Program-made: the position numbers and the translations under genes
Shown here: one piece after another, positions 47,001-56,289 of the stretch
Position numbering within the stretch: position 1 is the stretch's first letter
Layout of the letters: each line of letters begins with the position of its first letter
The notes under the pieces: generated by a model
The model's input: only the letters and a program-made list of their open reading frames with translations
Database searches by the model: none
What the model was told of the DNA's origin: nothing
NCBI GenBank assembly: GCA_023444445.1
Contig: JAEXMK010000212.1
Span: forward strand, 24,631-88,630
Length of the DNA stretch: 64,000 nucleotides
Direction: 5' to 3'
Source: Pseudomonadota bacterium
GTDB lineage: Bacteria; Pseudomonadota; Alphaproteobacteria; Rhizobiales; Rhizobiaceae

Positions 47001-48009
47001 AATGGCGGCCGATAATGGCCTCACCACTGGTAACCGTTGCCGCCGCTTCGACCAGTAACTTTGCATTTCCGCCATTACCGACGACGAGCGTACCGCCGGT
47101 TTGCAGTAAAGAGCCTAGCCGGCTGACTGTGACAGTGCTTTCATCCGCCGAATCCAGATTGGCGATGATCGTCGTCGTCTGGCTGACAACGGAACCACCG
47201 CCAGTGATGGTCAGCGTGCCGACGCCAGCGTTGCCGACCACCATGCCGTTCGATACGGTCCAGCGGCTATCTTTGCCTGAAACGAGGGCGGTTCCCGTCG
47301 CGCCGAGATCATCGGCCAGCATGCCCGCTTTACTGTCCAAAGTGCTGGCGCCAAGCACATTCAGGCTGCCATTAGCGCCGGACCGCAACGCGCCGCCGCT
47401 GTTTCCCACCGAAACAGTGCCGGAACTTTTGAGACTGGACGAATTGTCAAGTGTGAGCGAGCCGTTTCCCGTGCCGTTCCCGCCAATAAGGACGTCCTTT
47501 GACGACGCCGTCGTGCCGTGTACCAAACCAAGTTCGCCCGTGCCGTTACCGCCAACGTGAACGGCACCCTCATTTTCCCACGTCGCGCCGGAGAAGGTGG
47601 CAGTACCGGACGAGCCGCTGCCGATCCCGAGATCAAGCGAGTTCGTCCGCAGGCCGCCTTGCACCACGACCGTACCGGCATCGCCTGCATCGATGCCAAC
47701 AGAGAGTTCGTAGGCTTCGGCATTTGTACCTATCGTGATTGCAGGCCCGAAACCATTGATCAACACATTATCGCCAGCGCCCGGGACATGGCGCGACGGT
47801 CCCCAGTTCGCGCCGGTAAACCAGTCACCACCGCCCGAACCTGTCCAGCGCAAGGTTTCGGCCGCTGCATCAGGCGCAGCGATAAGCGAGAAGATCACAG
47901 AAAAAGCACTTGTCAGGCCGCAGACAACCAGCCCCCGCAACGTCACTCTGCACACTTCCGCGGCCGGACAGGCGTCCCCTTCCGAAAGGTGGCAGAAGCA
48001 AGCGGACAT
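44032..48009 (-). CDS. Large autotransporter adhesin-like protein
   Basis: A 1325-residue type Va autotransporter. A long N-terminal signal (hydrophobic core near 26-48, ending DAAA-ET) follows an AAGGAGAT ribosome site. The passenger (about 50-880) consists of short Gly/Ser/Val-rich beta-helix repeats such as GTGSLAVTGGGLVDAANIIIGAG, ending in an SGGTTISAGTLKGT autotransporter-associated strand and GGTLAPGNSIGTLTSTGN. The C-terminal 280 residues are the 12-stranded barrel, closing with AAQLGVRF and its terminal Phe. Likely an adhesin or biofilm surface protein. It is co-transcribed with the IalB-family gene. Confidence 0.93.
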   Translation of the reverse strand: MSACFCHLSEGDACPAAEVCRVTLRGLVVCGLTSAFSVIFSLIAAPDAAAETLRWTGSGGGDWFTGANWGPSRHVPGAGDNVLINGFGPAITIGTNAEAYELSVGIDAGDAGTVVVQGGLRTNSLDLGIGSGSSGTATFSGATWENEGAVHVGGNGTGELGLVHGTTASSKDVLIGGNGTGNGSLTLDNSSSLKSSGTVSVGNSGGALRSGANGSLNVLGASTLDSKAGMLADDLGATGTALVSGKDSRWTVSNGMVVGNAGVGTLTITGGGSVVSQTTTIIANLDSADESTVTVSRLGSLLQTGGTLVVGNGGNAKLLVEAAATVTSGEAIIGRHSASEATVTGDGSAWTTGDLQVGGDISDPSGAAGNGTLNVTAGGSVDSTAAHLGVVAGSSGSAIVDGQGSVWTVGRNSLEVGVSGTGSLAVTGGGLVDAANIIIGAGTGGDGSVRVSGAGSTLKSRSDLNVGLYGNGFMTIEAGGVVKSRNGYVATYNGSTSAVTVTGAGSSWVMTGTFFVGYAGGATGDVTVSNGGGIRATGVTLGDIAGASGTMTITGAGSNVTAYVDNGAANSGSVNVGFQGSGSLNVVNGGSLDAYSLYIGNVSGSSGAVLVSGVGSNVSVDGLMVIGSAGNGSAEITGGASLAAPTILIATAAGSTGVLSIGAGAGQTARSAGAVEARAITFGAGNGSIVFNHSETGYTLSADISGAGRVIAEAGVTTLSGNNSYSGGTTISAGTLKGTSKSFGSGGIDNNADLVVDGGGVLSNAISGTGSFEKTGYGNLVLTGNSTYTGATAVSSGKLSVNGSLASSVSVGSGATLGGTGTIGGLTVNSGGTLAPGNSIGTLTSTGNATFASGSTYAVEIDADGSSDRLVVTGTVTIANEVSLVVTPLASHSAYSLGTRYTILTATGGVTGTFSDVEENFAYLSAKVSQSADDAATYLSFLRTSSTVGLLATATSTVNARAAANAVEALGETSPLYDAAVFLQQGETQLAFSQLAGEIHPSLAMALINRSGQSRDVILNRLRSAFEGVDARPILPVAYAEGGESPFAVDEGALSFWSNGFGSRGRIDGDGNGSSFDMTGGGILFGVDGEVGDSWRAGVAAGYGHDGIKQTALAASADVDSYYLAAYAGTIIGPASLRLGAIHAFQDTETRRSISFSTLEESLSARYGGSTSQAFAEAAWRFDFDLTHIEPYANIAYVNTRTDPFQEKGGIAAVSAGSTRYDQFYTTLGARISRDIALEGMLGRAMFDLAWRHNYGDTAVGSSLYYEGGGAYSVTSTSNSRDAALLNLGLSYDLTPSATLTFRYGAVFGAGVLDQSAAAQLGVRF

Positions 48010-48149
48010 TCAATCTCCTTCATCTGCGAAAGACGCGGCTTTCCCTCAACTGGCGAATCATTTCTGAACCAGCCGATTGGGCCCGTTTTAAAGATGATTT
48101 GGAATCTGAACAGTGTAAAACGAGACTTTACTGTCTCAAGAAATATAAA

Positions 48150-48174
48150 ACGGAGCGCAACTGGCACGCTCCGT
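48150..48174 (-). terminator. Terminator of the smoCBA transcript
   Basis: A perfect 8-bp stem (ACGGAGCG/CGCTCCGT) with a 9-base loop; on the minus strand it is followed by TTTATATTTC. It lies about 70 bp after smoA and before the autotransporter promoter region, which occupies 48010-48145 and otherwise holds nothing recognised. Confidence 0.65.
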
Positions 48175-48245
48175 TCATTATTTGACAAGACCGGTACAAC
48201 TAACTCCTTCACCGGAGACGCGGAGAGAAAAGCCTCCTGCTCGGT

Positions 48246-48770
48246 CTACTGCTTGGAAAATCGACCGAAGGCCCCACCCGAAAAGCACAGCGGATCGCCA
48301 TCGCGATGGGCCGCGCGCAGCACCTCACCAACGATGATCGTATGGTCACCCGCGTCGTGTGCGGCAGCGCGACGGCATTCGAAACGGGCGAGCGTACCCG
48401 GAATGACCGGCACGCCCTCGTCGTTGACCTCCCAGTCCAGATCATCGAAAGCGCGGCCGTTGCGGGTGAAACGAGCGCTCAGCGCATCCTGATCGGCGCT
48501 TAGCACATGGATGGCGAAATGGGTCGCCTCACTGAAAGCCGGATGGCGTGACGAGCTTTTCGCCGGCGACCACAATACCAACGGCGGATCGAGAGAAACC
48601 GACGCAAAGCTGTTGACCGTCATGCCGATCGGGCCTTCCGGCGTCGTTGCCGTCACCACCGTGACACCGGTGGTAAAAGCGCCGAGCGCATTGCGAAAGC
48701 TGCGGCTGTTTTCGCCGCCGGGAACGAATACATGCTCATTGGGCATCTTTATTGCTTCTGCAACTGTCAT
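48246..48770 (-). CDS. smoA: SmoA, NADH-dependent FMN reductase of sulfoquinovose pathway
   Basis: A 174-residue flavin reductase of the HpaC/DIM6 split-barrel family. It starts at 48770 (ATG overlapping the smoB stop by one base, GAGGTGG site). Family blocks: FRNALGAFTTGVTVVTA, GMTVNSFASVSLDPPLVLWSP and the terminal GDHTIIVGEVLRAAHRDGDPLCF. SmoA supplies FMNH2 to the SmoC monooxygenase. The assignment rests on the complete smo cluster around it, reported in A. tumefaciens as Atu3277-Atu3285 (recalled). A longer in-frame start at 48815 lies inside smoB and was rejected. Confidence 0.93.
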   Translation of the reverse strand: MTVAEAIKMPNEHVFVPGGENSRSFRNALGAFTTGVTVVTATTPEGPIGMTVNSFASVSLDPPLVLWSPAKSSSRHPAFSEATHFAIHVLSADQDALSARFTRNGRAFDDLDWEVNDEGVPVIPGTLARFECRRAAAHDAGDHTIIVGEVLRAAHRDGDPLCFSGGAFGRFSKQ

Positions 48771-49663
48771 CACGCCACCTCTTCTCCAATCGCAAGGGTG
48801 TAGAGTTCGAACCATGTCTGGCGGTCCATCGTCACGCGAAGCGCATCGCCCGCGGTTCTGAGACGCTTGATATTGTTGGTGCCGAGCACCGGCACGATCT
48901 TTGCCGGATGGCGCAGCAGCCAGGCAATCGCGACCGCCGTCGCATCGACGCCCTGTTCCTTGCCGATGCGCTGCAGGGCAGCCATGGTGCCGCCATGCGC
49001 ACCGGAGAAGAGCGACCCGCCACCGAGCGGCGACCAGGCCATCGGCGAAATGCGCTTTTCCTGCAGGTAGGCGAGATCGCCACTTGTGAAGGAATCGGCG
49101 GCAAGAAGGCTCATTTCGATCTGGTTCGTCACCAGCCGGTTGCTCATGGCCGATTGCAGCAGCGAAAAATCCCAGGGGCGGAAATTGGAGACGCCAACCG
49201 CCTTGACCTTGCCCGACGCCACCAAAGCATCGAGCGCCTTGCCGGTTTCTTCGGCATCGATCAGCGGATCAGGCCGATGAATAAGCAGCAGGTCGACGTG
49301 ATCCGTTCCCATGTCGCGCAGCGACGCCTCAACCGAAGCGTTGATGTGGCCCGCAGTCGTATCGTAATGCTTGACGCGGGCGGCGGCGTGGCGGCCGGCT
49401 GGTGCGACGATGCCGCATTTGGTGACGATTTCTATTCTGTCGCGTAGTCCTGGCGCGGCTTTCAATCCGGCGCCAAGAATGGCTTCAGCAGTATATCCGC
49501 CGTAGATATCGGCCTGATCCATGGTTGTGATGCCCTGCGCGAGGCAGGCCTCGATCTTAGCCTGCACATGCGCCGGCGATGTGTCGGCATCGTCACCGAT
49601 GCGCCACATGCCATAAACGATGCGGCTAATTTCGAGTTTGTCAGAAAGAGCGATACGTTCCAT
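48770..49663 (-). CDS. smoB: SmoB, NADPH-dependent 6-oxo-glucose reductase (aldo-keto reductase)
   Basis: A 297-residue TIM-barrel aldo-keto reductase. The catalytic tetrad is visible: Asp and Tyr in QADIYGGYTAE, Lys in VTKCG and His in LLLIHRPDP. GVSNFRPWDFSLLQ and the NADPH-binding PVLGTNNIKRLRTA segment follow. In the sulfoquinovose monooxygenase pathway SmoB reduces 6-dehydro-D-glucose, made by SmoC, to glucose. It is coupled to smoC by a one-base stop/start overlap and to smoA the same way, so all three are translated from one message. Confidence 0.94.
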   Translation of the reverse strand: MERIALSDKLEISRIVYGMWRIGDDADTSPAHVQAKIEACLAQGITTMDQADIYGGYTAEAILGAGLKAAPGLRDRIEIVTKCGIVAPAGRHAAARVKHYDTTAGHINASVEASLRDMGTDHVDLLLIHRPDPLIDAEETGKALDALVASGKVKAVGVSNFRPWDFSLLQSAMSNRLVTNQIEMSLLAADSFTSGDLAYLQEKRISPMAWSPLGGGSLFSGAHGGTMAALQRIGKEQGVDATAVAIAWLLRHPAKIVPVLGTNNIKRLRTAGDALRVTMDRQTWFELYTLAIGEEVA

Positions 49664-50820
49664 CAGTGGCGTTCCCCGTTGCCGAGCGGCGTGGCTGGCG
49701 TTTCAGAAGGCACCCGGCCATAGGCATGCGGCAGGGAGCAGGTTTTTATCTGCGGCAGAACCTTGGTGCCGAAATGTTCAGCCTCGTCAAGATGCGGATA
49801 ACCGGACAGGATGAAGGCGCGGATACCCATCTTCTGGTAATCCTCCAGCGCCGACAGAACCTGATCTGTTGAGCCGACAAGTGCTGCACCGCAGCCGGAG
49901 CGCGCCCGGCCGATGCCGGTCCACAGATTCGGTTCGACATAACCGAACTTGTCAGCGAGTTCGCGGGCCCGTGCCTGATGCGACACGCCAAGCGAACCAC
50001 TGTCATGGGCGCGGTTGCGGATCAGCTGGCCATATTCATCATCGAGCTTGGAGACCAGATGTTCGGCATATTCGCGGGCTTCCTGTTCGGTATCGCGCAC
50101 CACCATATGGACGCGCAGGCCATAATCCAGCGTGCGGCCGTGGGCGGCGGCGCGCTCATTGGCGGCGCGCATGCGGTCTGCCAGCTGTTCCTTCGTCTCT
50201 GGCCACATCAGATAGACGTCACATTGTGCGCCGCAGAGTTCCAGTGCATCGGGAGAGTAACCACCGAAATAAAGAAGCGGGCCGCCATTCTGCTGGTACG
50301 GTCTCGCCGGTTCAGTCGATACGCCCTTGAACTGGTAGATCTCGCCATCGTGGTCGATGGTGTCACGCGTCCAGGCCTGACGCAAAATCTCGACCACCTC
50401 GTGGCTGCGCTTGTAACGGAAGGCGCTGTCGGCGACTTCGCCCGGGAAGTCCGAACTGATGACGTTGAGCGTCAGACGGCCCTTCAGCATGTGGTCGAGC
50501 GTGGCAACCGTGCGCGCCAGCATGATCGGCTGCATTTCGCCACAGCGGATGGCCGCAAGGAAATTGATGCGGTCGCTGATCGGCGCGCAGCCGGCGACGA
50601 AGCTCAGCGTATCCTGTCCGACCTGATAGGACGAAGGGCAGAGAATGTTGCGGAAACCAAGCTCCTCAGCCTTTTTGACGATATCCGAGCAATGTTCGAA
50701 GCTGGAACGCAGGCTTCCATCCGGCACGCCGAGATAGGCGTAATCATCGGAACACAAAGCGGAAAACCAGGAGACCTCGGCAGCATCGAGATCAGCGGAT
50801 GTGATGGGTACGACGGTCAT
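49663..50820 (-). CDS. smoC: SmoC, FMNH2-dependent sulfoquinovose monooxygenase
   Basis: A 385-residue LLM-class (SsuD-like) monooxygenase. ILCPSSYQVGQDTLSFVAGCA, NVISSDFPGEVADSAFRYKRSHEVVE and the flavin-phosphate segment GPLLYFGGYSPDALELCGA identify the family. SmoC oxidatively cleaves the C-S bond of sulfoquinovose, giving sulfite and 6-oxo-glucose, the defining step of this pathway. A GAGGAGGAATT site precedes the ATG. The smoC-smoD divergent region carries a 21-bp candidate SmoD site 55 bp upstream of the start. It differs clearly from the SsuD-like protein at 22780-23907. Confidence 0.95.
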   Translation of the reverse strand: MTVVPITSADLDAAEVSWFSALCSDDYAYLGVPDGSLRSSFEHCSDIVKKAEELGFRNILCPSSYQVGQDTLSFVAGCAPISDRINFLAAIRCGEMQPIMLARTVATLDHMLKGRLTLNVISSDFPGEVADSAFRYKRSHEVVEILRQAWTRDTIDHDGEIYQFKGVSTEPARPYQQNGGPLLYFGGYSPDALELCGAQCDVYLMWPETKEQLADRMRAANERAAAHGRTLDYGLRVHMVVRDTEQEAREYAEHLVSKLDDEYGQLIRNRAHDSGSLGVSHQARARELADKFGYVEPNLWTGIGRARSGCGAALVGSTDQVLSALEDYQKMGIRAFILSGYPHLDEAEHFGTKVLPQIKTCSLPHAYGRVPSETPATPLGNGERH

Positions 50821-50875
50821 GCAATTCCTCCTCAGGGCCGCTCTCGTTTTTCTTGCATAACATCAAGAAATATGT

Positions 50876-50896
50876 AAATCAATGATGTATCAATTT
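50876..50896. promoter_or_regulatory. Candidate SmoD operator, smoC-smoD region
   Basis: Read on the minus strand this is AAATTGATACA, TC, ATTGATTT. A site at 51769-51789 matches at 19 of 21 positions (CT in place of TC). It is an imperfect 8-5-8 inverted repeat (six of eight pairs) in which ATTGAT also repeats at 11-bp spacing. It ends 26 bp before smoD. Confidence 0.7.
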
Positions 50897-50922
50897 TTGT
50901 TTCGGGGGGGAGGAAACGGTAG

Positions 50923-51627
50923 ATGAAACACACTGGTGGCAGCCTGCCCATGTATATGCAGATCGCCGAAATGCTGGTGCGCGAGGTGGCGGCAGGGCGG
51001 TTGATCGACGGGGAGAAGCTTGCGCCGGAGCGCGATATGGCTGCCGATCTCGGCATCGCCGTCGGTACGCTACGCAAGGCGCTCGCCGAGTTACAGGAGC
51101 GCGGCCTTCTCGAGCGCGTGCAGGGTTCCGGCAACTACATCCGTGCGGTCAGTGATCCGCAAAGTGTCTACGCCTTCTTCCGGCTTGAACTGATCGAGGG
51201 CGGCGGCCTGCCGACGGCGGAGGTTTTGGATGTTACGCGCCTTGCCAAGCCCGCTGACCTGCCCGCCTTCGGCACATCGGCCGAAGGACACAGAATTCGC
51301 CGCCTGCGGCGCATTGCGGGCAAGCCAGCGGCCATCGAGGAGATCTGGCTTGATGGCTCTTACGTCGATACCATCGCCATCGAGAACATGTCGGAATCCC
51401 TCTATCTCTATTACCGAACTCGCCTGAACCTCTGGATATCGAAGGCGGAGGATCGGATTGATCTCGGTGACGTGCCCGGATGGGCGCCCGAGGTTTTCGG
51501 CCAGAAAGCCGGCGCATCCGTGCCGCGGGTGCTGCGCCTCAGCCAGGCACAGGATGGCGCGGTGGCCGAAGTTTCATGGACGTGGTTTGACCATACCATC
51601 GCCCGCTACGTTTCTCGCATACGTTGA
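50923..51627 (+). CDS. smoD: SmoD, GntR/HutC-family (UTRA) regulator
   Basis: A 234-residue regulator with an N-terminal winged helix (LAPERDMAADLGIAVGTLRKALAELQERGLLERVQGSGNYI) and a C-terminal UTRA ligand domain whose end (VAEVSWTWFDHTIARYVSRI) is typical of the HutC subfamily. A strong GGGGGAGGAA site precedes the ATG. Lying divergent from smoCBA and ahead of smoEFGHI, it is expected to repress both until the pathway substrate is present. The paired 21-bp sites on either side of the gene support this. Confidence 0.92.
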   Translation: MKHTGGSLPMYMQIAEMLVREVAAGRLIDGEKLAPERDMAADLGIAVGTLRKALAELQERGLLERVQGSGNYIRAVSDPQSVYAFFRLELIEGGGLPTAEVLDVTRLAKPADLPAFGTSAEGHRIRRLRRIAGKPAAIEEIWLDGSYVDTIAIENMSESLYLYYRTRLNLWISKAEDRIDLGDVPGWAPEVFGQKAGASVPRVLRLSQAQDGAVAEVSWTWFDHTIARYVSRIR

Positions 51628-51953
51628 GATTGCGCAAATTTCGCGTGATCCACGCGGATGAAGGAATTTGACGGCAGGCAAGAACGTTGCGGCCTGCCGC
51701 GCGGGCGCTTTTGCGGTTATATTTCTTTTAATCAACCACTTAATAGTTTTTGATTTCTGTCAGAAATAAAATTGATACACTATTGATTTCCTTTTTACGA
51801 AAGGTAATATCACGACCTCAAGGGAGACAGGGCTTTCGCTATTGCCAGACGATCGGGATCGATTGTCGAAGATGCGATACGGGGAATTTGAAGGTTGATA
51901 CCGGCTATTGCGTCCATTCACATTCTGGGCGTGCCGTTCGTGAGGAGGAAAAT
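51628..51953 (+). promoter_or_regulatory. Promoter and leader region of smoEFGHI
   Basis: A 326-bp region without a gene. Its AT-rich part (51715-51800) contains the second 21-bp candidate SmoD site, leaving a leader of up to about 150 bases before smoE. A GAGGAGGAA ribosome site lies at 51943-51951. I saw no clear riboswitch-like structure in the leader. Confidence 0.5.
51769..51789. promoter_or_regulatory. Candidate SmoD operator, smoD-smoE region
   Basis: AAATTGATACA, CT, ATTGATTT on the plus strand; 19 of 21 positions equal the reverse complement of 50876-50896. It sits in the AT-rich promoter area of the transporter genes, 164 bp before smoE. Confidence 0.7.
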
Positions 51954-53030
51954 ATGGCTTCGGTCAGCCTGCGCAAGCTGGACAAGAGTTACGGTGCGCT
52001 TCGCATCGTCAAGGGCATCGACCTTGAAATCAACGATGGCGAATTCGTCGTGTTCGTCGGCCCTTCCGGCTGCGGCAAATCGACAACGCTGCGCATGGTC
52101 GCGGGCTTGGAAAGCATCACAGGCGGCGAGGTGAAGATCAGCGACCGTGTTGTCAACAAGCTGCCGCCGCGCGAGCGTGACATCGCCATGGTGTTTCAGG
52201 ACTATGCACTTTATCCGCACAAGACCGTGCGCGAAAACATGGGTTTCAGCCTGAAGGTGCGCGGCGTGAGCGCTTCGCAGGCCAATGCCAGTATCGATGA
52301 GGCGGCAAAGATGCTGGGCATCGAACACCTGCTTGATCGTCGGCCCGGACAGCTTTCCGGCGGCCAGCGTCAGCGCGTAGCCATGGGCCGCGCCATCGTG
52401 CGCCGCCCGCAGGTCTTCCTGTTCGACGAGCCGCTTTCCAACCTCGACGCCAAGCTGCGCGGACAGGTGCGCACGGAAATCAAGCGCCTGCACCAGCAGC
52501 TTGGCACGACGATCATCTACGTCACCCACGACCAGGTGGAGGCCATGACGCTCGCAGACCGCATCGTCATCCTGCGCGGCGGCGATATTGAACAGGTCGG
52601 CACGCCGGATGAGGTTTATAACCGGCCGGAAAGCGTCTTCGTCGGTGGTTTCGTCGGTGCGCCAGCCATGAATTTCGCCCGCGCCAGGGTGAATGGTGAC
52701 CGGCTAACATTTTCCGACGGCAATTCTCTGCCGATGGCGGCCATCCGGCCATCGCGCGAAACGGCGCTTGAGGGACGCGACGTCATCGTTGGAATCCGCC
52801 CGGAACATTTTGGCCCCGCCGAAGGCTTCGGCAGCCAGCTTGCCGTGAAGGTGCAGGTTGTAGAACCGCTGGGCTCGGACACGCTCGTCCATTTCAGCCT
52901 TGGCGATGCGGCGCTGACCGCACGGATGCCGCCGCAGCTTCGGCCGACGCCGAATGAGGAACTGCGGATCGGCGTCGATCCATCCAAAGTCCATCTTTTC
53001 GACGCGACGACGGAACGCTCAATCCATTGA
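51954..53030 (+). CDS. smoE: SmoE, sugar-type ABC transporter ATPase
   Basis: A 358-residue MalK/UgpC-type ATPase: Walker A GPSGCGKST near residue 37, Q-loop FQDYALYPHKTV, signature LSGGQRQRVAMGRA, Walker B VFLFDEPLSNLDAKLR and the H-loop YVTHDQVEAM. The C-terminal TOBE regulatory region (VIVGIRPEHFGPAEG) follows. I chose the ATG at 51954 over upstream in-frame codons because of its strong ribosome site and direct start into the ABC fold. It energises SmoGH for sulfoquinovosyl glycerol import. Confidence 0.95.
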   Translation: MASVSLRKLDKSYGALRIVKGIDLEINDGEFVVFVGPSGCGKSTTLRMVAGLESITGGEVKISDRVVNKLPPRERDIAMVFQDYALYPHKTVRENMGFSLKVRGVSASQANASIDEAAKMLGIEHLLDRRPGQLSGGQRQRVAMGRAIVRRPQVFLFDEPLSNLDAKLRGQVRTEIKRLHQQLGTTIIYVTHDQVEAMTLADRIVILRGGDIEQVGTPDEVYNRPESVFVGGFVGAPAMNFARARVNGDRLTFSDGNSLPMAAIRPSRETALEGRDVIVGIRPEHFGPAEGFGSQLAVKVQVVEPLGSDTLVHFSLGDAALTARMPPQLRPTPNEELRIGVDPSKVHLFDATTERSIH

Positions 53031-53068
53031 TTGCCCGGCGAAAAGCACCGCAGACAAGCGTTTAATAA

Positions 53069-54331
<1,263 letters not shown>

Positions 54332-54490
54332 GCTTTGGGCCGGAAAGCGGCATGCCTGCCATGCCCTTTCCGGCCGCTTCGACTGACAGAAATAAGGCCG
54401 CCTAAAGGGCGCGATAAACGGGCCGGATCAGAACCGGTCCGCTCGGGAGATGACGACGTGAATCCAGTTGCGGGAGTGGCAGGTGTGACA

Positions 54491-55417
54491 ATGCCGGAAA
54501 GAACCATGGTTCGGGTGGACGAGAAACCGCAGCCGCGCTGGACGCGCTGGCTCGATCTCGGCGACCGGTCGCTTGCCGTGCTGCTTCTCGCGCCGGCGGC
54601 GATCCTGCTTTCACTTATCATCGTTTATCCGGTGGCGCGGCTCGTCTATACGAGCTTCTTCAGTCTGTCGCTGACCTCGGGCCTGCCGGCGGAATTCATC
54701 GGCTTTGAAAATTACACGGCGATGTTCGATGATCCGATTTTCTGGGAAACGACCTGGAACACGGTGCTGATAACGCTGATCACCGTGCCCGGTGCGCTTT
54801 TCATGGGCCTTGGCCTCGCATTGCTCGCCAACCTGCCCTTTTCAATGCAATGGCCTATGCGGCTTTCGCTGCTCATTCCCTGGGCGCTGCCGCTCTCCTT
54901 TGCCGGACTCATCTTTGCTTGGTTCTTTCATTACGAATACGGGGTGGTTAATGATGTGCTCAACCGGCTTGGCTTCGAAGGCATCATCTGGTTCAACTCC
55001 CCGAACTGGGCCTTTGCCGCGATCTGCCTGACGATCATCTGGAAGACCTCTTCCTTCATGGCGTTGATGATCCTCGCCGGCCTGCAGACAATCCCGCGCT
55101 CGCTCTACGAGGCAGCGGATGTGGATGGCGCCGGCAAAATCCGGCAGTTTTTCGAAATCACCCTGCCGCTTCTGAAGCCGTCGATTGTCGTCGCCCTCAT
55201 CTTCCGCACCATCACCGCGCTGCAGACCTTTGATATTCCTTACATGATGACCGGCGGCGGCCCCGGCACATCCACCACGACGCTTGCCATGTACATCCAC
55301 CAGAACACCGTTTCCTTTCTCGATCTCGGTTACGGTTCGGCGCTCGCGGTTATGATGTTTGCACTTTCCATGTGCGTCACCGCCGTTTATCTCCGCATTA
55401 TCAGGACGAAGGACTGA
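54491..55417 (+). CDS. smoG: SmoG, ABC transporter permease
   Basis: A 308-residue MalF/UgpA-type permease with six membrane segments. LLLAPAAILLSLIIVYPVARLVYTSF is the first helix, and the EAA loop is SLYEAADVDGAGKIRQFFEITLPLLKP. I took the ATG at 54491 (AGGTG site); a GTG at 54458 with a GGGAG site would add 11 residues and is also possible. It partners SmoH, whose start is three bases after its stop. Role: inner-membrane channel for sulfoquinovosyl glycerol. Confidence 0.92.
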   Translation: MPERTMVRVDEKPQPRWTRWLDLGDRSLAVLLLAPAAILLSLIIVYPVARLVYTSFFSLSLTSGLPAEFIGFENYTAMFDDPIFWETTWNTVLITLITVPGALFMGLGLALLANLPFSMQWPMRLSLLIPWALPLSFAGLIFAWFFHYEYGVVNDVLNRLGFEGIIWFNSPNWAFAAICLTIIWKTSSFMALMILAGLQTIPRSLYEAADVDGAGKIRQFFEITLPLLKPSIVVALIFRTITALQTFDIPYMMTGGGPGTSTTTLAMYIHQNTVSFLDLGYGSALAVMMFALSMCVTAVYLRIIRTKD

Positions 55418-55420
55418 GCC

Positions 55421-56278
55421 ATGAGCACCGTTGCCACCTCCTCCGGTCTGTCCTCCTTCTTTTCCGGCAAGCCGCTCCGCTTCATCGCGGCCTCCATTCT
55501 TCTGGTGAACGGCCTTTTTCCCGCGATCTGGATCCTCTTTACCTCGCTGAAAACCGAGGCAGAGCTGACGGTCAAACCGATCACCTGGTTTCCGCACGCG
55601 CCGACGCTCGCTAATTACATGCAGGCCTTCTCCGATCAGCCGCTGCACCTCTTCCTCTTCAACAGCTTCATGGTGGCGCTGCTTTCCACCGCACTCACCA
55701 TCCTGATTTCAGTGCTGGCGGCTTATGCGCTGGCGCGGCTGAACCTCAAGTACAGGGCGCTGATCCTCTCGCTTATCATCGCCGTCTCCACATTCCCGCT
55801 GGTGACGCTGCTGGTACCGCTGTTCGAAATCATGCGTGCCTTGAACCTGCTCAACAGCTGGACGGCGCTGATCCTGCCCTACACGGTGCTGTCGCTGCCG
55901 GTCTGCACCTTGATGCTGGTCTCCTTCTTCGAAAGCATTCCGCGCGATCTCGAAAACGCCGCCATGATCGATGGCTGCACCCGCATCGGGGCGCTGTTCA
56001 AGGTCGTCGTGCCGCTTTGTGCGCCTGGTGTTTTCACCGCCGGTATTCTTGCCTTTGTGAATGCCTGGGACGAGTTTCTGCTGGCGCTCTCCTTCAATTC
56101 CAACCCCGCACTGCGCACCCTGCCCGTTGGCATCCAGCTTTATCAGGGGGAGTTCGCTTTCCCCTGGCCGGTCATTTCGGCAGCGTTGGTGGTCGGCATC
56201 GTGCCGGTCGCGATCCTCATCGTCATCTTCCAGGAACGGGTTGTCTCTGGCCTCACCGCTGGCGGTCTCAAGGGCTAA
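55421..56278 (+). CDS. smoH: SmoH, ABC transporter permease
   Basis: A 285-residue MalG/UgpE-type permease with six segments. The N-terminus carries a short cytoplasmic part before FIAASILLVNGLFPAIWILFTSLK. The EAA loop is SIPRDLENAAMIDGCTRIGALFKVVVPLCAPG, as in the MalG group, and the tail has FQERVVSGLTAGGLKG. It begins three bases after smoG and ends 11 bases before smoI, so transport and glycosidase genes are one transcript. Confidence 0.94.
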   Translation: MSTVATSSGLSSFFSGKPLRFIAASILLVNGLFPAIWILFTSLKTEAELTVKPITWFPHAPTLANYMQAFSDQPLHLFLFNSFMVALLSTALTILISVLAAYALARLNLKYRALILSLIIAVSTFPLVTLLVPLFEIMRALNLLNSWTALILPYTVLSLPVCTLMLVSFFESIPRDLENAAMIDGCTRIGALFKVVVPLCAPGVFTAGILAFVNAWDEFLLALSFNSNPALRTLPVGIQLYQGEFAFPWPVISAALVVGIVPVAILIVIFQERVVSGLTAGGLKG

Positions 56279-56289
56279 AAGGTTAAGTC

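Noticed and set aside
46616..47560. Plus-strand Pro/Thr-rich frame inside the autotransporter
   Set aside because: It mirrors the Gly/Ser/Val repeats of the passenger; the Pro/Thr bias is just the complement of Gly/Ser codons.
44032..48009. Regular repeats suggesting CRISPR or a tandem DNA repeat
   Set aside because: The periodicity is at protein level (beta-helix repeats); DNA units vary in length and sequence and there are no spacer-like segments.
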